Shown: piece by piece, positions 42,378 through 50,622 of the stretch
Position numbering within the stretch: the stretch's first letter is position 1
Layout: each line of letters opens with the position of its first letter
DNA from: Mxb001 sp049431945
GTDB lineage: Bacteria > Actinomycetota > Actinomycetes > S36-B12
NCBI GenBank assembly: GCA_049431945.1
Contig: JBMTDJ010000004.1
Coordinates: forward strand, 1-64,000
Length of the DNA: 64,000 nucleotides
Reading direction: 5' to 3'
Notes under the pieces: model-generated
Seen by the model: only the letters and a program-made list of their open reading frames with translations
Databases searched by the model: none
Told to the model about the DNA's origin: nothing
Position numbers and translations under genes: made by a program

Positions 42378-42398
42378 GGCGGGGATACCTGCCCCGCC
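42378..42398 (+). promoter_or_regulatory. Leader hairpin before the Shine-Dalgarno
   Basis: GGCGGGG-ATACCTG-CCCCGCC forms a strong 7-bp stem a few nucleotides before AGGAGGAG. It may shield the mRNA or influence translation. Confidence 0.35.
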
Positions 42399-42415
42399 AC
42401 CGCAGGAGGAGAACC

Positions 42416-43324
42416 ATGCAGACGGCCAACCCCGTCCTCGCCCGTATCGACCGCGACGCCGCCCAGGCCAGCCGCTCAGGGGCCGGGTTCGCCTACGAGG
42501 AGGGCCGCAGTGCGGTCGCCTCGGCCCAGTTCGGTGCCGCCGCCCCCGAGCCAACGCCGGCTCCGGCCCCCGTGCGGGGGGCGGGTGACGCGGGCATCTA
42601 TACCGGCGTACAGATCCCGGCGCCAGCCGGCCAGCGGGTGACCTACGCCGACGTCATGGTCAAGTCCGCGATCCTCTTCGGCATCGCCGTCGTCATGGCA
42701 TTCGCGGGCTGGACGATCACCGAAGCGATGCCCGGTGTCGGCACGCTGATCGTCTTCGGTGCGCTCATCGGCACGCTCGTCCTCGGCCTGGTCAACGCCT
42801 TCAAGCGGAAGGTCAGTCCGCCGCTCACGATTCTCTACGCCGCCGTCTCCGGCATCATGCTCGGCGCCGTGAGCTACTGGTACAACCAGCTCGCGCTCGC
42901 TTCCGACTACGAGGGTCTGGTCCTCCAGGCGGTACTCGCGACCTTCACCACCTTCGGCGTCATGCTCCTTCTCTTCGGCACGGGCATCGTCAAGGTCACC
43001 AACAAGTTCGTGAAGTTCATGATGGTGGCGATGGTGTCGTACTTCTTCATCGCCATCGCTTCCCTCGTGGCCGCGATGTTCGGCGTGGGTGGCGGATGGG
43101 GCTTCTACGGCGTCGGCACCCTCGGCCTGCTCCTGTGCGTCTTCGGCGTCGGCCTCGCTGCCTTCAGCCTGATGCTCGACTTCGAGGCGATCAAGCAGGG
43201 CATCGCGATGGGACTGCCCGAGCGCGAGTCGTGGCGGATGTCCTTCGGTCTGCTCGTCACGCTGGTGTGGCTCTACCTGGAGTTCCTGCGCCTCTTCGCG
43301 CTTATCGCTGCCGGTCGCGAGTAG
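42416..43324 (+). CDS. Bax inhibitor-1 / YccA-family membrane protein
   Basis: A 302-aa protein with a long N-terminal cytosolic segment rich in Ala and Pro (about 1-75) and then seven predicted membrane helices of the BI-1/UPF0005 (TMBIM) family. Bacterial members are linked to calcium leak or protease modulation; the role in actinobacteria is unknown. ATG 42416 has AGGAGGAG at optimal distance; a longer in-frame reading lacks support. The next gene starts 2 nt after its stop. Confidence 0.9.
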   Translation: MQTANPVLARIDRDAAQASRSGAGFAYEEGRSAVASAQFGAAAPEPTPAPAPVRGAGDAGIYTGVQIPAPAGQRVTYADVMVKSAILFGIAVVMAFAGWTITEAMPGVGTLIVFGALIGTLVLGLVNAFKRKVSPPLTILYAAVSGIMLGAVSYWYNQLALASDYEGLVLQAVLATFTTFGVMLLLFGTGIVKVTNKFVKFMMVAMVSYFFIAIASLVAAMFGVGGGWGFYGVGTLGLLLCVFGVGLAAFSLMLDFEAIKQGIAMGLPERESWRMSFGLLVTLVWLYLEFLRLFALIAAGRE

Positions 43325-43326
43325 CC

Positions 43327-43638
43327 GTGATCGATGACGTGAGTGTCGAGTTGGCCCGCGTCGTCGATCGGCTGCGGTCGATGCCACTGGCCCGGCTGTC
43401 TCGTCCGTCGGGTGAACACTCATCACTCGCCGAAGGCGCCCGGGCGCTGGCTCAGCGGTTGGCGGATCAGGCTGTGAACATCGGCGGATGGCCACGACAT
43501 GAGGTCCCCGATGTTGGTGATGCTGCGGTCGGGGATCAGGTAGCCGTGACAGGCCGGGATCTGCTGGGCCTATCGCCGGGCGATGACGTTCTCGCGGGCG
43601 CTGCCGCAGACCTGAGGGCGTTCCGTCTCAGTATGTGA
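43327..43638 (+). CDS. Small conserved actinobacterial protein
   Basis: A 103-aa acidic protein, largely helical (ELARVVDRLRSMPLARL, SLAEGARALAQRLADQA). The C-terminal part, EVPDVGDAAVGDQVAVTGRD, resembles small hypothetical proteins found next to the BI-1 or SGNH genes in other actinobacteria. I know no function. GTG 43327 is 2 nt after the BI-1 stop, so it is cotranscribed. Its end overlaps the convergent SGNH gene by 11 nt. Confidence 0.72.
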   Translation: MIDDVSVELARVVDRLRSMPLARLSRPSGEHSSLAEGARALAQRLADQAVNIGGWPRHEVPDVGDAAVGDQVAVTGRDLLGLSPGDDVLAGAAADLRAFRLSM

Positions 43639-44443
43639 CGTCGCTGTCCGTGGTGAGCGCGGGAAGGATCTCGCCCTCACCGCCGAGCCGCCAGGCTGCG
43701 ATGACCTCGGGTAGCAGGGCCTGAGCGGCCGCGGCGTACCCCTCGGTCGAAGGGTGGAAGCGATCCTCAGCGAACATCACATCCGGTCGCTCATCGAACT
43801 CCGGGCCCAGACGTGAGCCGAGCGACACCGGGCGCCCGCCCTCGGCCAGGGTTGCATCGGCTTGGGCCGCAGCGAGCTTGCGGGATGAACGACGCATAAC
43901 GGTGCGGAGAGGCTGGGGGACGGGTTTGACGGTGCCGAGATCCGGGCAGGTGGCGACGACAACCTCGGTCCCGCTGTCGCGCAGCCGGGCTACGGCTTGC
44001 CTCAGCCGGCGAGCCGAGATGGCTCGCGGCACGAGGTGGGTGACGTCGTTAGCGCCGATCATGACGACGGCCACATGGGGTCGGGTCCACAACGCCCGAT
44101 CTATCTGCCCCTGGAGATCAGCAGTCTGCGCGCCAATCACTGCATGATTGCTCAAGGTCACCGTCCGCCCGGACACCTCGGAGAGGGCGACTGCCAGGAT
44201 GGCACCCATCGTGTCTTCGGGGCGCGCAGCACCCAGTCCCGCGGCACCGGAGTCGCCGAGCACTGCCAGTCGGATGGATGTGCCGGGGCCGCTGCCGTAC
44301 CTGCCATCGGCGTACGGAGCCGTCGTGGTTCTCGGTCCGATGCGCCGCCTGGCCTCGAGCGCCTGGGCGGTGAGCAGGCCGGCAGCGGCCACAGCGGTGG
44401 CTCCCGCAGCGGCGGCAGCGCGGGTGAGGGGTCCGGTGCGCAT
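43628..44443 (-). CDS. SGNH/GDSL-family hydrolase
   Basis: A 271-aa esterase/lipase-fold protein. Catalytic blocks are visible: LAVLGDSGAAGLGA (GDS, nucleophile Ser), VIGAQTADL (Gly block), MIGANDVTHL (GxND) and EDRFHPSTEGYA (DxxH). An N-terminal hydrophobic segment (about residues 8-26) suggests a membrane anchor or signal peptide. Relatives in mycobacteria deacylate lipids or glycans outside the cell. ATG 44443 overlaps the stop of the upstream MBL gene by one base (TAATG). Confidence 0.9.
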   Translation of the reverse strand: MRTGPLTRAAAAAGATAVAAAGLLTAQALEARRRIGPRTTTAPYADGRYGSGPGTSIRLAVLGDSGAAGLGAARPEDTMGAILAVALSEVSGRTVTLSNHAVIGAQTADLQGQIDRALWTRPHVAVVMIGANDVTHLVPRAISARRLRQAVARLRDSGTEVVVATCPDLGTVKPVPQPLRTVMRRSSRKLAAAQADATLAEGGRPVSLGSRLGPEFDERPDVMFAEDRFHPSTEGYAAAAQALLPEVIAAWRLGGEGEILPALTTDSDVTY

Positions 44444-45165
44444 TAGGTGGTCCGTGAGGCCCTGGCGAGGAAGCTGCGCACCTGCTCTCGCGCGTTGTCG
44501 CGGATCTCGGGACCGTGGGTGAAGGCGGCCATTGAGTAGTCGATCTCTCCTAGCACGTGGGCCGTATGCACGTTCTGCCGGAAGGATGTGCACGCGAGTT
44601 TCGTCGGCCAGGACATGCGCGCGTTCATATTGAAGATGCTGTCGCCGGTGATCAGCAGTCCACTCGACTGATGGAGCAGTGAGATGTGTCCGGGAGTGTG
44701 GCCGGGCGTGTGCAGCACGCGCACCCCGCCGGCGATGGGTAGCTCCTGCCCATCGTGCAACTCCTGGCTGACAGTGGTCGACCGGAAGTCGCCCCACGGC
44801 GCTCGCCCGAGCAGGCGACCGGCGGTCGAGGTTGAATCCCCTGGGGGTCGTGTGCCGGACCTTACGAAGCCTGCGTCGTCAGCGTGCACGTCAATGCCTG
44901 TAGCGGATGTCTCATCGACCATCTGGGCCGCGCCGCCAGCATGATCGAAGTGCGCGTGGGTGAGCACGATCCGCTGCACGTCGCGCGGGTGCTTGCCGAT
45001 CGAATCGAGGGCGTTGACGATGCGCTTGGGGGCGCGTTTGAGACCGCAGTCGACAAGGGTGACTGACCCGTCGCCCTCGATGAAAGCGAAGGAATTGATG
45101 AAGTCGCCCATCGTCGGGATGCGGTAGATGTTGTCGGCGAGGGCGACGGCGGGTGTGCGGGCCAC
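44443..45165 (-). CDS. Metallo-beta-lactamase-fold hydrolase
   Basis: A 240-aa MBL-fold protein with metal ligands HAHFDHAGG (HxHxDH), a second-site His in HTPGHTPGH and an Asp in LITGDSIF. These features fit glyoxalase II-like or lactonase-like enzymes; no substrate can be named. GTG 45165 has TACGCT 6 nt upstream on the minus strand. It is coupled to the SGNH gene and divergent from the cystathionine beta-synthase gene. Confidence 0.88.
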   Translation of the reverse strand: MARTPAVALADNIYRIPTMGDFINSFAFIEGDGSVTLVDCGLKRAPKRIVNALDSIGKHPRDVQRIVLTHAHFDHAGGAAQMVDETSATGIDVHADDAGFVRSGTRPPGDSTSTAGRLLGRAPWGDFRSTTVSQELHDGQELPIAGGVRVLHTPGHTPGHISLLHQSSGLLITGDSIFNMNARMSWPTKLACTSFRQNVHTAHVLGEIDYSMAAFTHGPEIRDNAREQVRSFLARASRTT

Positions 45166-45171
45166 GGGCCC

Positions 45172-45181
45172 AGCGTAGGCT
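45172..45181. promoter_or_regulatory. Overlapping divergent -10 boxes, MBL and cbs
   Basis: The 10-mer AGCGTAGGCT contains minus-strand TACGCT (45177-45172, 6 nt before GTG 45165) and plus-strand TAGGCT (45176-45181, 8 nt before ATG 45190). The boxes share TA at 45176-45177. Confidence 0.48.
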
Positions 45182-45189
45182 CTCCTGCC

Positions 45190-46554
45190 ATGCGCGTGGT
45201 CGACTCCGTGGTGGAACTCATCGGCGGTACCCCTCTGGTCAGGCTTCACCGGGTCGCCGAGGGCATCGCCTGCCCCGTCTACGCCAAGGTCGAGTACCTC
45301 AATCCGGGTGGGTCCGTGAAGGATCGGATCGCAACGCGCATGATCGAGGCCGCGGAGCAGGAGGGCCTCATCGGCCCGGGTGGCACGATCGTGGAGCCCA
45401 CGAGCGGCAACACCGGGGTGGGTCTGGCGATCGTCGCGCAGCAGAAGGGGTATCGCTGCATCTTCGTGTGCCCCGACAAGGTGTCCAAAGACAAGCAGGA
45501 CGTCTTGCGTGCCTACGGCGCTGAGGTCATCGAATGCCCGACCGCTGTAGACCCGGAGGACCCGCGCTCGTACTACTCGGTGAGCGATCGCCTGGCTCGC
45601 GAGATCCCCGGGGCCTGGAAGCCCGACCAGTACTCCAACCCCAACAACCCGCGCTCGCACTACGAGACCACGGGCCCGGAGATCTGGGAACAGACCGACG
45701 CGCGCGTGACGCACTTCGTCGCGGGGGCGGGCACCGGGGGCACGATCACCGGTGTCGGGCGATACCTCAAGGAGGTGTCCGACGGGCGTGTGCGCATCAT
45801 CGCCGCCGACCCTGAGGGCTCGGTCTACTCCGGCGGCACCGGGCGGCCGTATCTCGTCGAGGGCGTCGGCGAGGACTTCTGGCCGGCGACGTACGACGCC
45901 ACCGTTGCCGACGAGGTGATCGCGGTGAGCGATCGGGACTCATTCGAGATGACCCGCCGTCTGGCGCGCGAGGAGGGGCTGCTCGTCGGTGGATCCTGCG
46001 GCATGGCAGTCGTGGCGGCACTCGACGTGGCTCGCAGGGCGGGCGCCGACGACATGGTCGTCGTACTCCTGCCTGACAGTGGTCGCGGCTACCTCTCCAA
46101 AGTCTTCAATGATGAGTGGCTCGCGTCCTACGGATTCGGCGCACCGGTGAGCGATCGCACGGTGGGCGACGTCCTGCGGGGCAAGTCGGGCGACCTGCCG
46201 CACTTCGTCCACGCGCATCCGACCGAGTCGGTCCGCGAGGCCATCGACACGCTGCGCGAGTTCGGGGTCTCCCAGATGCCCGTCGTCCGCGCTGAGCCAC
46301 CGATCATGGCCGCTGAAGTCGTCGGCTCCGTCGTCGAGCGCGACCTGCTCGATGCGCTCTTCGCCGGAAAGGCATCCCTCGCCGACACGCTGGATCAGCA
46401 CATGTCCGCGAAACTGCCACAGGTGGGAGCGGGCGAGCCGGTGTCTGCCGCCGTCGCGGCGTTGGAGTCCTCCGACGCCATCCTCGTGCTCGATGACGGC
46501 AAGCCCGTAGGTGTGCTCTCCCGCCAGGACCTGCTCGGCTACCTCGCGGGTTGA
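45190..46554 (+). CDS. cbs: Cystathionine beta-synthase with CBS domains
   Basis: Joins serine and homocysteine to cystathionine in transsulfuration. The 454-aa protein has the PLP lysine in NPGGSVKDRIATRM, the phosphate loop EPTSGNTGVG and GAGTGGTITGVGRYL. Two C-terminal CBS domains (about residues 335-454: VREAIDTLREFGVSQMPV and GVLSRQDLLGYL) may sense adenosyl compounds. No heme-binding extension is present. metB lies 1.5 kb downstream on the same strand, as with Rv1077 and Rv1079. Confidence 0.95.
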   Translation: MRVVDSVVELIGGTPLVRLHRVAEGIACPVYAKVEYLNPGGSVKDRIATRMIEAAEQEGLIGPGGTIVEPTSGNTGVGLAIVAQQKGYRCIFVCPDKVSKDKQDVLRAYGAEVIECPTAVDPEDPRSYYSVSDRLAREIPGAWKPDQYSNPNNPRSHYETTGPEIWEQTDARVTHFVAGAGTGGTITGVGRYLKEVSDGRVRIIAADPEGSVYSGGTGRPYLVEGVGEDFWPATYDATVADEVIAVSDRDSFEMTRRLAREEGLLVGGSCGMAVVAALDVARRAGADDMVVVLLPDSGRGYLSKVFNDEWLASYGFGAPVSDRTVGDVLRGKSGDLPHFVHAHPTESVREAIDTLREFGVSQMPVVRAEPPIMAAEVVGSVVERDLLDALFAGKASLADTLDQHMSAKLPQVGAGEPVSAAVAALESSDAILVLDDGKPVGVLSRQDLLGYLAG

Positions 46555-46572
46555 TGTCCCGCTAGCCCCGAC

Positions 46573-46917
46573 TCAGAAGTACAGGCGGCGTACCTCCTGC
46601 GGCCAGCCGCAGGCGACCGCCACCTTGCCCGCCCACATCCGGGCTTCCGAATCATCGGCGACGTCGACGATCGTGAGTCCGCCGATGTACTCCACGCCGG
46701 TGCGGTAGGGGCCGTCTGAGATGACCAGCTCCCCGCTCGTGTCATCGGCGTGCCCGGCCTGCGTGAGATCCTCGTCGACCCCGCCCGCGACGACCAGGAC
46801 ACCGGCTTCGCGCATTTCGTCCACCACAGCGTGTGCGAGCGGGGCGCGGCTGGCGTACCACTCCTCGGGGTGATCGCCGACCCACTGCTGGTTGAAGTAG
46901 ATGATGTAGTGCGGCAT
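46573..46917 (-). CDS. YCII-related (DGPF) protein
   Basis: A 114-aa YCII-related domain protein with HYIIYFNQQW at the start, SDGPYRTGVEYIGGLTIVDV with the DGP motif, and AWAG-type helix residues near the end. Such proteins are ferredoxin-like dimers of unknown function, some linked to anti-sigma or degradation contexts. ATG 46917 has a GAGGAG Shine-Dalgarno. It lies 16 bp downstream of msrA on the same strand and is probably cotranscribed. Confidence 0.85.
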   Translation of the reverse strand: MPHYIIYFNQQWVGDHPEEWYASRAPLAHAVVDEMREAGVLVVAGGVDEDLTQAGHADDTSGELVISDGPYRTGVEYIGGLTIVDVADDSEARMWAGKVAVACGWPQEVRRLYF

Positions 46918-46933
46918 CTGCTGCTCCTCGTCG

Positions 46934-47599
46934 TTAGAGGGCCGGGAGTGCAAGGCCGGTGTTGGCGTGGCAGCGGTATCCGTTGGGGACCTTGTAGAGG
47001 TACTGCTGGTGGTATCCCTCGGCGAAGTAGTACGGCCACTCGGCCGCGGGAGCGACCTGGGTCGTGATCTCGCCGTATCCGCGCTCAGCGATCACCCCGG
47101 CGTACGCCGCTGACGTCCGCTCGACCATGTCCCGCTGCTCATCGGTGGTGTAGTAGACGGCGCTACGGTACTGCGTGCCGGTGTCATTGCCCTGGCGGTA
47201 TCCCTGAGTCGGATCGTGGCTCTCCCAGAAGTGCTTAAGCACGTCGTAGGTGGAGATTTCATCCGCGCGATAGGCGATGCAGACGGCCTCGGTGTGGCCG
47301 GTCCGGCCCGTGCACACCTCCTCGTACGTCGGATGCGGCGTGAAGCCGCCCTGGTACCCGACCGAGGTTGTGTAGACGCCGGGCAGGCGCCAGTAGATCT
47401 CCTCCGCGCCCCAGAAGCAGCCCATGCCGAGGTAAATCACTGAGAGATCGCCGGGCCACGGCGTCTCGGGCAGGTTGCGCAGGGGAGTCCCGAGCACCGC
47501 GTGGTCCGCCGGGATCTCGAACGGGTAGTGGTCCCTGCCCGGTAGGGCGGCATCGGGCGTCACCATCTGCGACTTGGCGGAGGAGAAGAGGAAGGCCAT
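46934..47599 (-). CDS. msrA: Peptide methionine sulfoxide reductase MsrA
   Basis: MsrA reduces methionine-S-sulfoxide in oxidised proteins. The 221-aa protein has the catalytic GCFWGAEEIYW, GYQGGFTPHPTYEEVCTGRTGH, and QGNDTGTQYRSAVYY. It carries an N-terminal extension of about 50 residues before the catalytic domain, as in E. coli MsrA. A resolving Cys near the end (NGYRCHANTG) is present. ATG 47599 has a -10-like CATACT 7 nt upstream. Confidence 0.95.
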   Translation of the reverse strand: MAFLFSSAKSQMVTPDAALPGRDHYPFEIPADHAVLGTPLRNLPETPWPGDLSVIYLGMGCFWGAEEIYWRLPGVYTTSVGYQGGFTPHPTYEEVCTGRTGHTEAVCIAYRADEISTYDVLKHFWESHDPTQGYRQGNDTGTQYRSAVYYTTDEQRDMVERTSAAYAGVIAERGYGEITTQVAPAAEWPYYFAEGYHQQYLYKVPNGYRCHANTGLALPAL

Positions 47600-47606
47600 G
47601 GCCCTG

Positions 47607-47612
47607 AGTATG
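47607..47612 (-). promoter_or_regulatory. Possible -10 box of msrA
   Basis: On the minus strand CATACT ends 7 nt before msrA ATG 47599. Confidence 0.32.
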
Positions 47613-47651
47613 CCCCTTGCCACCCGGCAGCGCCCCTGGGAGCATCGAGGG

Positions 47652-48023
47652 ATGACGAATCCGATCACCCTCTCGGCCGAGTGGCTCGCTCCCGGTGCGG
47701 TCGACGCCGTGTCGACGATCATCGAGGGATCGCTCGCCCAGCAGGGAGGTCACGTCCAGGGACTCGATGCCGACTTCGGCAGCGCGATCAAGATGCGCCT
47801 GCTGGGCACGATGTTCTCCGGCACGGAGGACAACCTGCCCTTCCATCTGCACATCGACGTGCGCCCTGGATCAGGGGTCGACGAAGCTCATGTGCGCGTG
47901 GATATGCGCTCGACCGAAGGCTGGTACGCGTTCCGCTTCGGATTCGTCGATGACCAGTACCGCCAGCGCTTCGACGAGGTCGTAGGCCGCCTCCGTGCCG
48001 CGACCGGAGAGGTCTCCGCCTAG
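47652..48023 (+). CDS. Hypothetical protein between msrA and metB
   Basis: A 123-aa soluble alpha/beta protein without signal peptide or membrane helix. Readable features are a repeated acidic strand pattern (HLHIDVRPGSG and HVRVDMRST) and an aromatic-rich segment (GWYAFRFGFVDDQYRQRF). I recognise no family. ATG 47652 is the best start. It ends 9 bp before metB, which has its own leaderless-type promoter. Confidence 0.6.
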   Translation: MTNPITLSAEWLAPGAVDAVSTIIEGSLAQQGGHVQGLDADFGSAIKMRLLGTMFSGTEDNLPFHLHIDVRPGSGVDEAHVRVDMRSTEGWYAFRFGFVDDQYRQRFDEVVGRLRAATGEVSA

Positions 48024-48026
48024 GCT
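48021..48026 (+). promoter_or_regulatory. Probable -10 box of metB
   Basis: TAGGCT uses the TAG stop of the upstream gene and ends 6 nt before ATG 48033, with no Shine-Dalgarno. Confidence 0.4.
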
Positions 48027-48032
48027 CATCCC

Positions 48033-49184
48033 ATGACGTCCTGGGATGAGGCCGGCTTCGAGACGCGCGCGATTCACGCGGGCCAGGAGCCCGACCCCCA
48101 GACCGGCGCGGTCGTTCCCCCGGTCTACCAGGTCTCGACGTATGCCCAGGACGGAGTGGGGGGCCTGCGCGGGGGCTACGAGTACTCGCGCAGTGGCAAT
48201 CCCACGCGCACGGCGCTCGAGGAGTGCCTGGCCTCGCTCGAGTGTGGTGCACGCGGGCTCGCCTTCGCCTCCGGCCTGGCTGCCGAGGACACCCTTCTGC
48301 GCACGGTGGGTGCACCTGGCTCGCACGCGATCATCGGCAATGACGCATACGGCGGCACCTATCGGCTCTTCGCCAAGGTGGCCGAGCCGTGGGGGCTGAA
48401 TCACACTCCCGTCGACCTCACGGATCTCGATGCTGTGCGCTCGGCTGTGTGTGGTGGCACTCGCATCATCTGGGCCGAGACGCCGACGAATCCGCTGCTC
48501 ACCGTTGTGGACATCGCGGCGCTGGCCGAGATCGCTCACGACGCGGGCGCGCTGCTCGTCGTCGACAACACCTTCGCATCGCCGTACCTCCAGCAGCCGC
48601 TCGTGCTCGGGGCGGACATCGTCGTCCACTCGACGACGAAGTACCTCGGCGGCCACAGCGATGTCGTCGGGGGCGCGCTAGTCGTGGCGGACGCCGAGTT
48701 GGGGGATCGCCTCGCCTATCACCAGAATGCGATGGGGTCCGTACCTGGCCCGTGGGACTCGTGGCTGGTGCTCCGGGGGATCAAGACGCTCGGGGTGCGC
48801 ATGGATCGGCACAGTGCCAACGCGCGAGCGATCGTGGAGCTGCTCACGGGGCATCCCCGTGTCACACAGGTCTTCTACCCGGGACTCGAAGGACATCGCG
48901 GTCACGACATTGCGAGTCGGCAGATGCGCGACTTCGGCGGCATGGTCTCGTTCAGGGCAGCAGGCGGTGAGCAGGAGGCCGTCGATATCTGTGCGCGAAC
49001 CAAGGTCTTCACGCTCGGCGAATCCCTCGGTGGTGTCGAGTCGCTTATCGAGCACCCCGGTCGCATGACCCATGCGTCGGCCGCCGGCAGTCCGCTCGAG
49101 GTTCCCGCTGACCTGGTGAGACTGTCGGTCGGCATCGAGTCGATGGACGATCTTGTCGCTGACCTCAAGCAGGCGCTCGGATGA
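48033..49184 (+). CDS. metB: Cystathionine gamma-synthase/gamma-lyase
   Basis: A 383-aa Cys/Met-metabolism PLP enzyme. Motifs are ETRAIHAGQEPDPQTGAV, EYSRSGNPTRTALEE, and the PLP lysine in VVHSTTKYLGGHSDVVGG, then SLGGVESLIEHPGRMTHAS. It either makes cystathionine from O-succinylhomoserine or splits it to cysteine. With cbs nearby, reverse transsulfuration is plausible, but sequence alone does not decide. GTG-free ATG start. It overlaps the amidase gene by 4 nt. Confidence 0.94.
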   Translation: MTSWDEAGFETRAIHAGQEPDPQTGAVVPPVYQVSTYAQDGVGGLRGGYEYSRSGNPTRTALEECLASLECGARGLAFASGLAAEDTLLRTVGAPGSHAIIGNDAYGGTYRLFAKVAEPWGLNHTPVDLTDLDAVRSAVCGGTRIIWAETPTNPLLTVVDIAALAEIAHDAGALLVVDNTFASPYLQQPLVLGADIVVHSTTKYLGGHSDVVGGALVVADAELGDRLAYHQNAMGSVPGPWDSWLVLRGIKTLGVRMDRHSANARAIVELLTGHPRVTQVFYPGLEGHRGHDIASRQMRDFGGMVSFRAAGGEQEAVDICARTKVFTLGESLGGVESLIEHPGRMTHASAAGSPLEVPADLVRLSVGIESMDDLVADLKQALG

Positions 49185-50569
49185 CCTCCAGCGCACCCGC
49201 ATCGCTCGAGTGGACAGCGACGGGAATCGCAGATGACGTCCGGTCGGGTCGTTGCACGGCAGTCGATGCGGTATCCGAATCGCTCACGCGCATTCGCGAG
49301 TTCGACAGCGATGTCGACGCGTTCCAGGTCGTGCGCACGGAAAGTGCGCTGGCCGAGGCGGCGGCGGTGGATGCTCGATCGGATCGAGCGGCGCTGCCGC
49401 TCGCGGGAGTCCCGGTCGCCATCAAGGACAACGTGCCGGTCGCGGGCGAGCCGATGCGCGTCGGGTCCGCAGCCTCCTCGGATGCTCCGCAGCAGTCAGA
49501 TCATCCCGTGGTGGAGCGCATTCGCGCTGCTGGCGGCGTGGTTGTCGGGCTCACCCGCGTGCCAGAACTCTGTGTCTTCGGTGCGACGGACTCCGTCTAC
49601 GGCATCACCCGCAATCCCTGGGACCTGTCGCGCACGGCGGGTGGTTCGAGCGGAGGCTCCGCCGCCGCGGTCGCGTCCGGCATGGTTCCTGTGGCGCACG
49701 GCAACGACGGGATGGGGAGCGTGCGAATCCCCGCCGCCTGCTGCGGGCTGGTGGGCATCAAGCCCGGGCTCGGCGTCGTGCCGGCGCAACTCGGGTCCAC
49801 CGATTGGTACTCGATGAGCGAGAACGGCGCGCTCGCCACGTCGGCGGGTGATGCCGCACTGCTTTTGTCGGTGATGGCAGGCGATCCCACCCTCGCGCGG
49901 GTCGGCTCACTCGACGAGCGCTTGCATGTCGCGGTGTCCTTCCGGCCACCTGTCGCGGGTGTGCCGGTCGATGCCGCGTGGGCAGCAGCGGCGGATTCGC
50001 TCGCGTCCCTGCTCCGCCGCGCGGGTCACGAGGTGCGTCGGGCAGATCCGCTCTCGGCCACCGATCCCACGGCCAACGCGGCAGCGATCGCGGGCCTGGT
50101 GCGGTGGTTCGCGGGTACGGCGGCAGACGCCGATGAACTGGACGCGGCGCAACTGGAGCCGCGCGTGCGGCGCCATGCCCTGCTCGGTCGGCTCGTCCGT
50201 CGTACACCGCTCATGAGCGAGCGACTGCGCGATTCATGGATTGCTCACGCCGATGCGTTCCTCAGCGAGTACGACGTCCTCGTGACCCCTGCGCTCGCGC
50301 AGCCGCCGATCAATGCACGTCGGTGGTTCGGCGGTGGCTGGTCATCGACGATGCTGGCGAATATCCGCTACGCACCGTTCGCCGCGCCGTGGAACGTCGC
50401 GGGTATGCCGGCCATCGTGATCCCCATGGGCGTGCATCCGCAGGCGGGCACACCGGTCGCGGCGCAGGTTGTTGCTCGGCGCGGATGCGAGTCCCTGCTG
50501 CTTGCTATCGCCGGTTGGGTCGAGCATGTGCGACCGTGGCGACGCACCGCCCCCGGCTTCCCCGACTGA
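49181..50569 (+). CDS. Amidase-signature family amidase
   Basis: A 462-aa amidase-signature enzyme. The Ser-cisSer-Lys triad is visible: Lys in GVPVAIKDNVPVAG and the two Ser residues in TAGGSSGGSAAAVASG. The C-terminal half (about residues 250-462) is less conserved. Substrate could be an aliphatic or aryl amide; GatA-type function is unlikely because gatB/gatC are absent. It starts with ATG overlapping the metB stop. Confidence 0.9.
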   Translation: MTSSAPASLEWTATGIADDVRSGRCTAVDAVSESLTRIREFDSDVDAFQVVRTESALAEAAAVDARSDRAALPLAGVPVAIKDNVPVAGEPMRVGSAASSDAPQQSDHPVVERIRAAGGVVVGLTRVPELCVFGATDSVYGITRNPWDLSRTAGGSSGGSAAAVASGMVPVAHGNDGMGSVRIPAACCGLVGIKPGLGVVPAQLGSTDWYSMSENGALATSAGDAALLLSVMAGDPTLARVGSLDERLHVAVSFRPPVAGVPVDAAWAAAADSLASLLRRAGHEVRRADPLSATDPTANAAAIAGLVRWFAGTAADADELDAAQLEPRVRRHALLGRLVRRTPLMSERLRDSWIAHADAFLSEYDVLVTPALAQPPINARRWFGGGWSSTMLANIRYAPFAAPWNVAGMPAIVIPMGVHPQAGTPVAAQVVARRGCESLLLAIAGWVEHVRPWRRTAPGFPD

Positions 50570-50622
50570 GTTCGGTTACGCGCGTCGTGCAGGTGAGCGA
50601 GGCTTTTCGGGCGCGATAAGTC

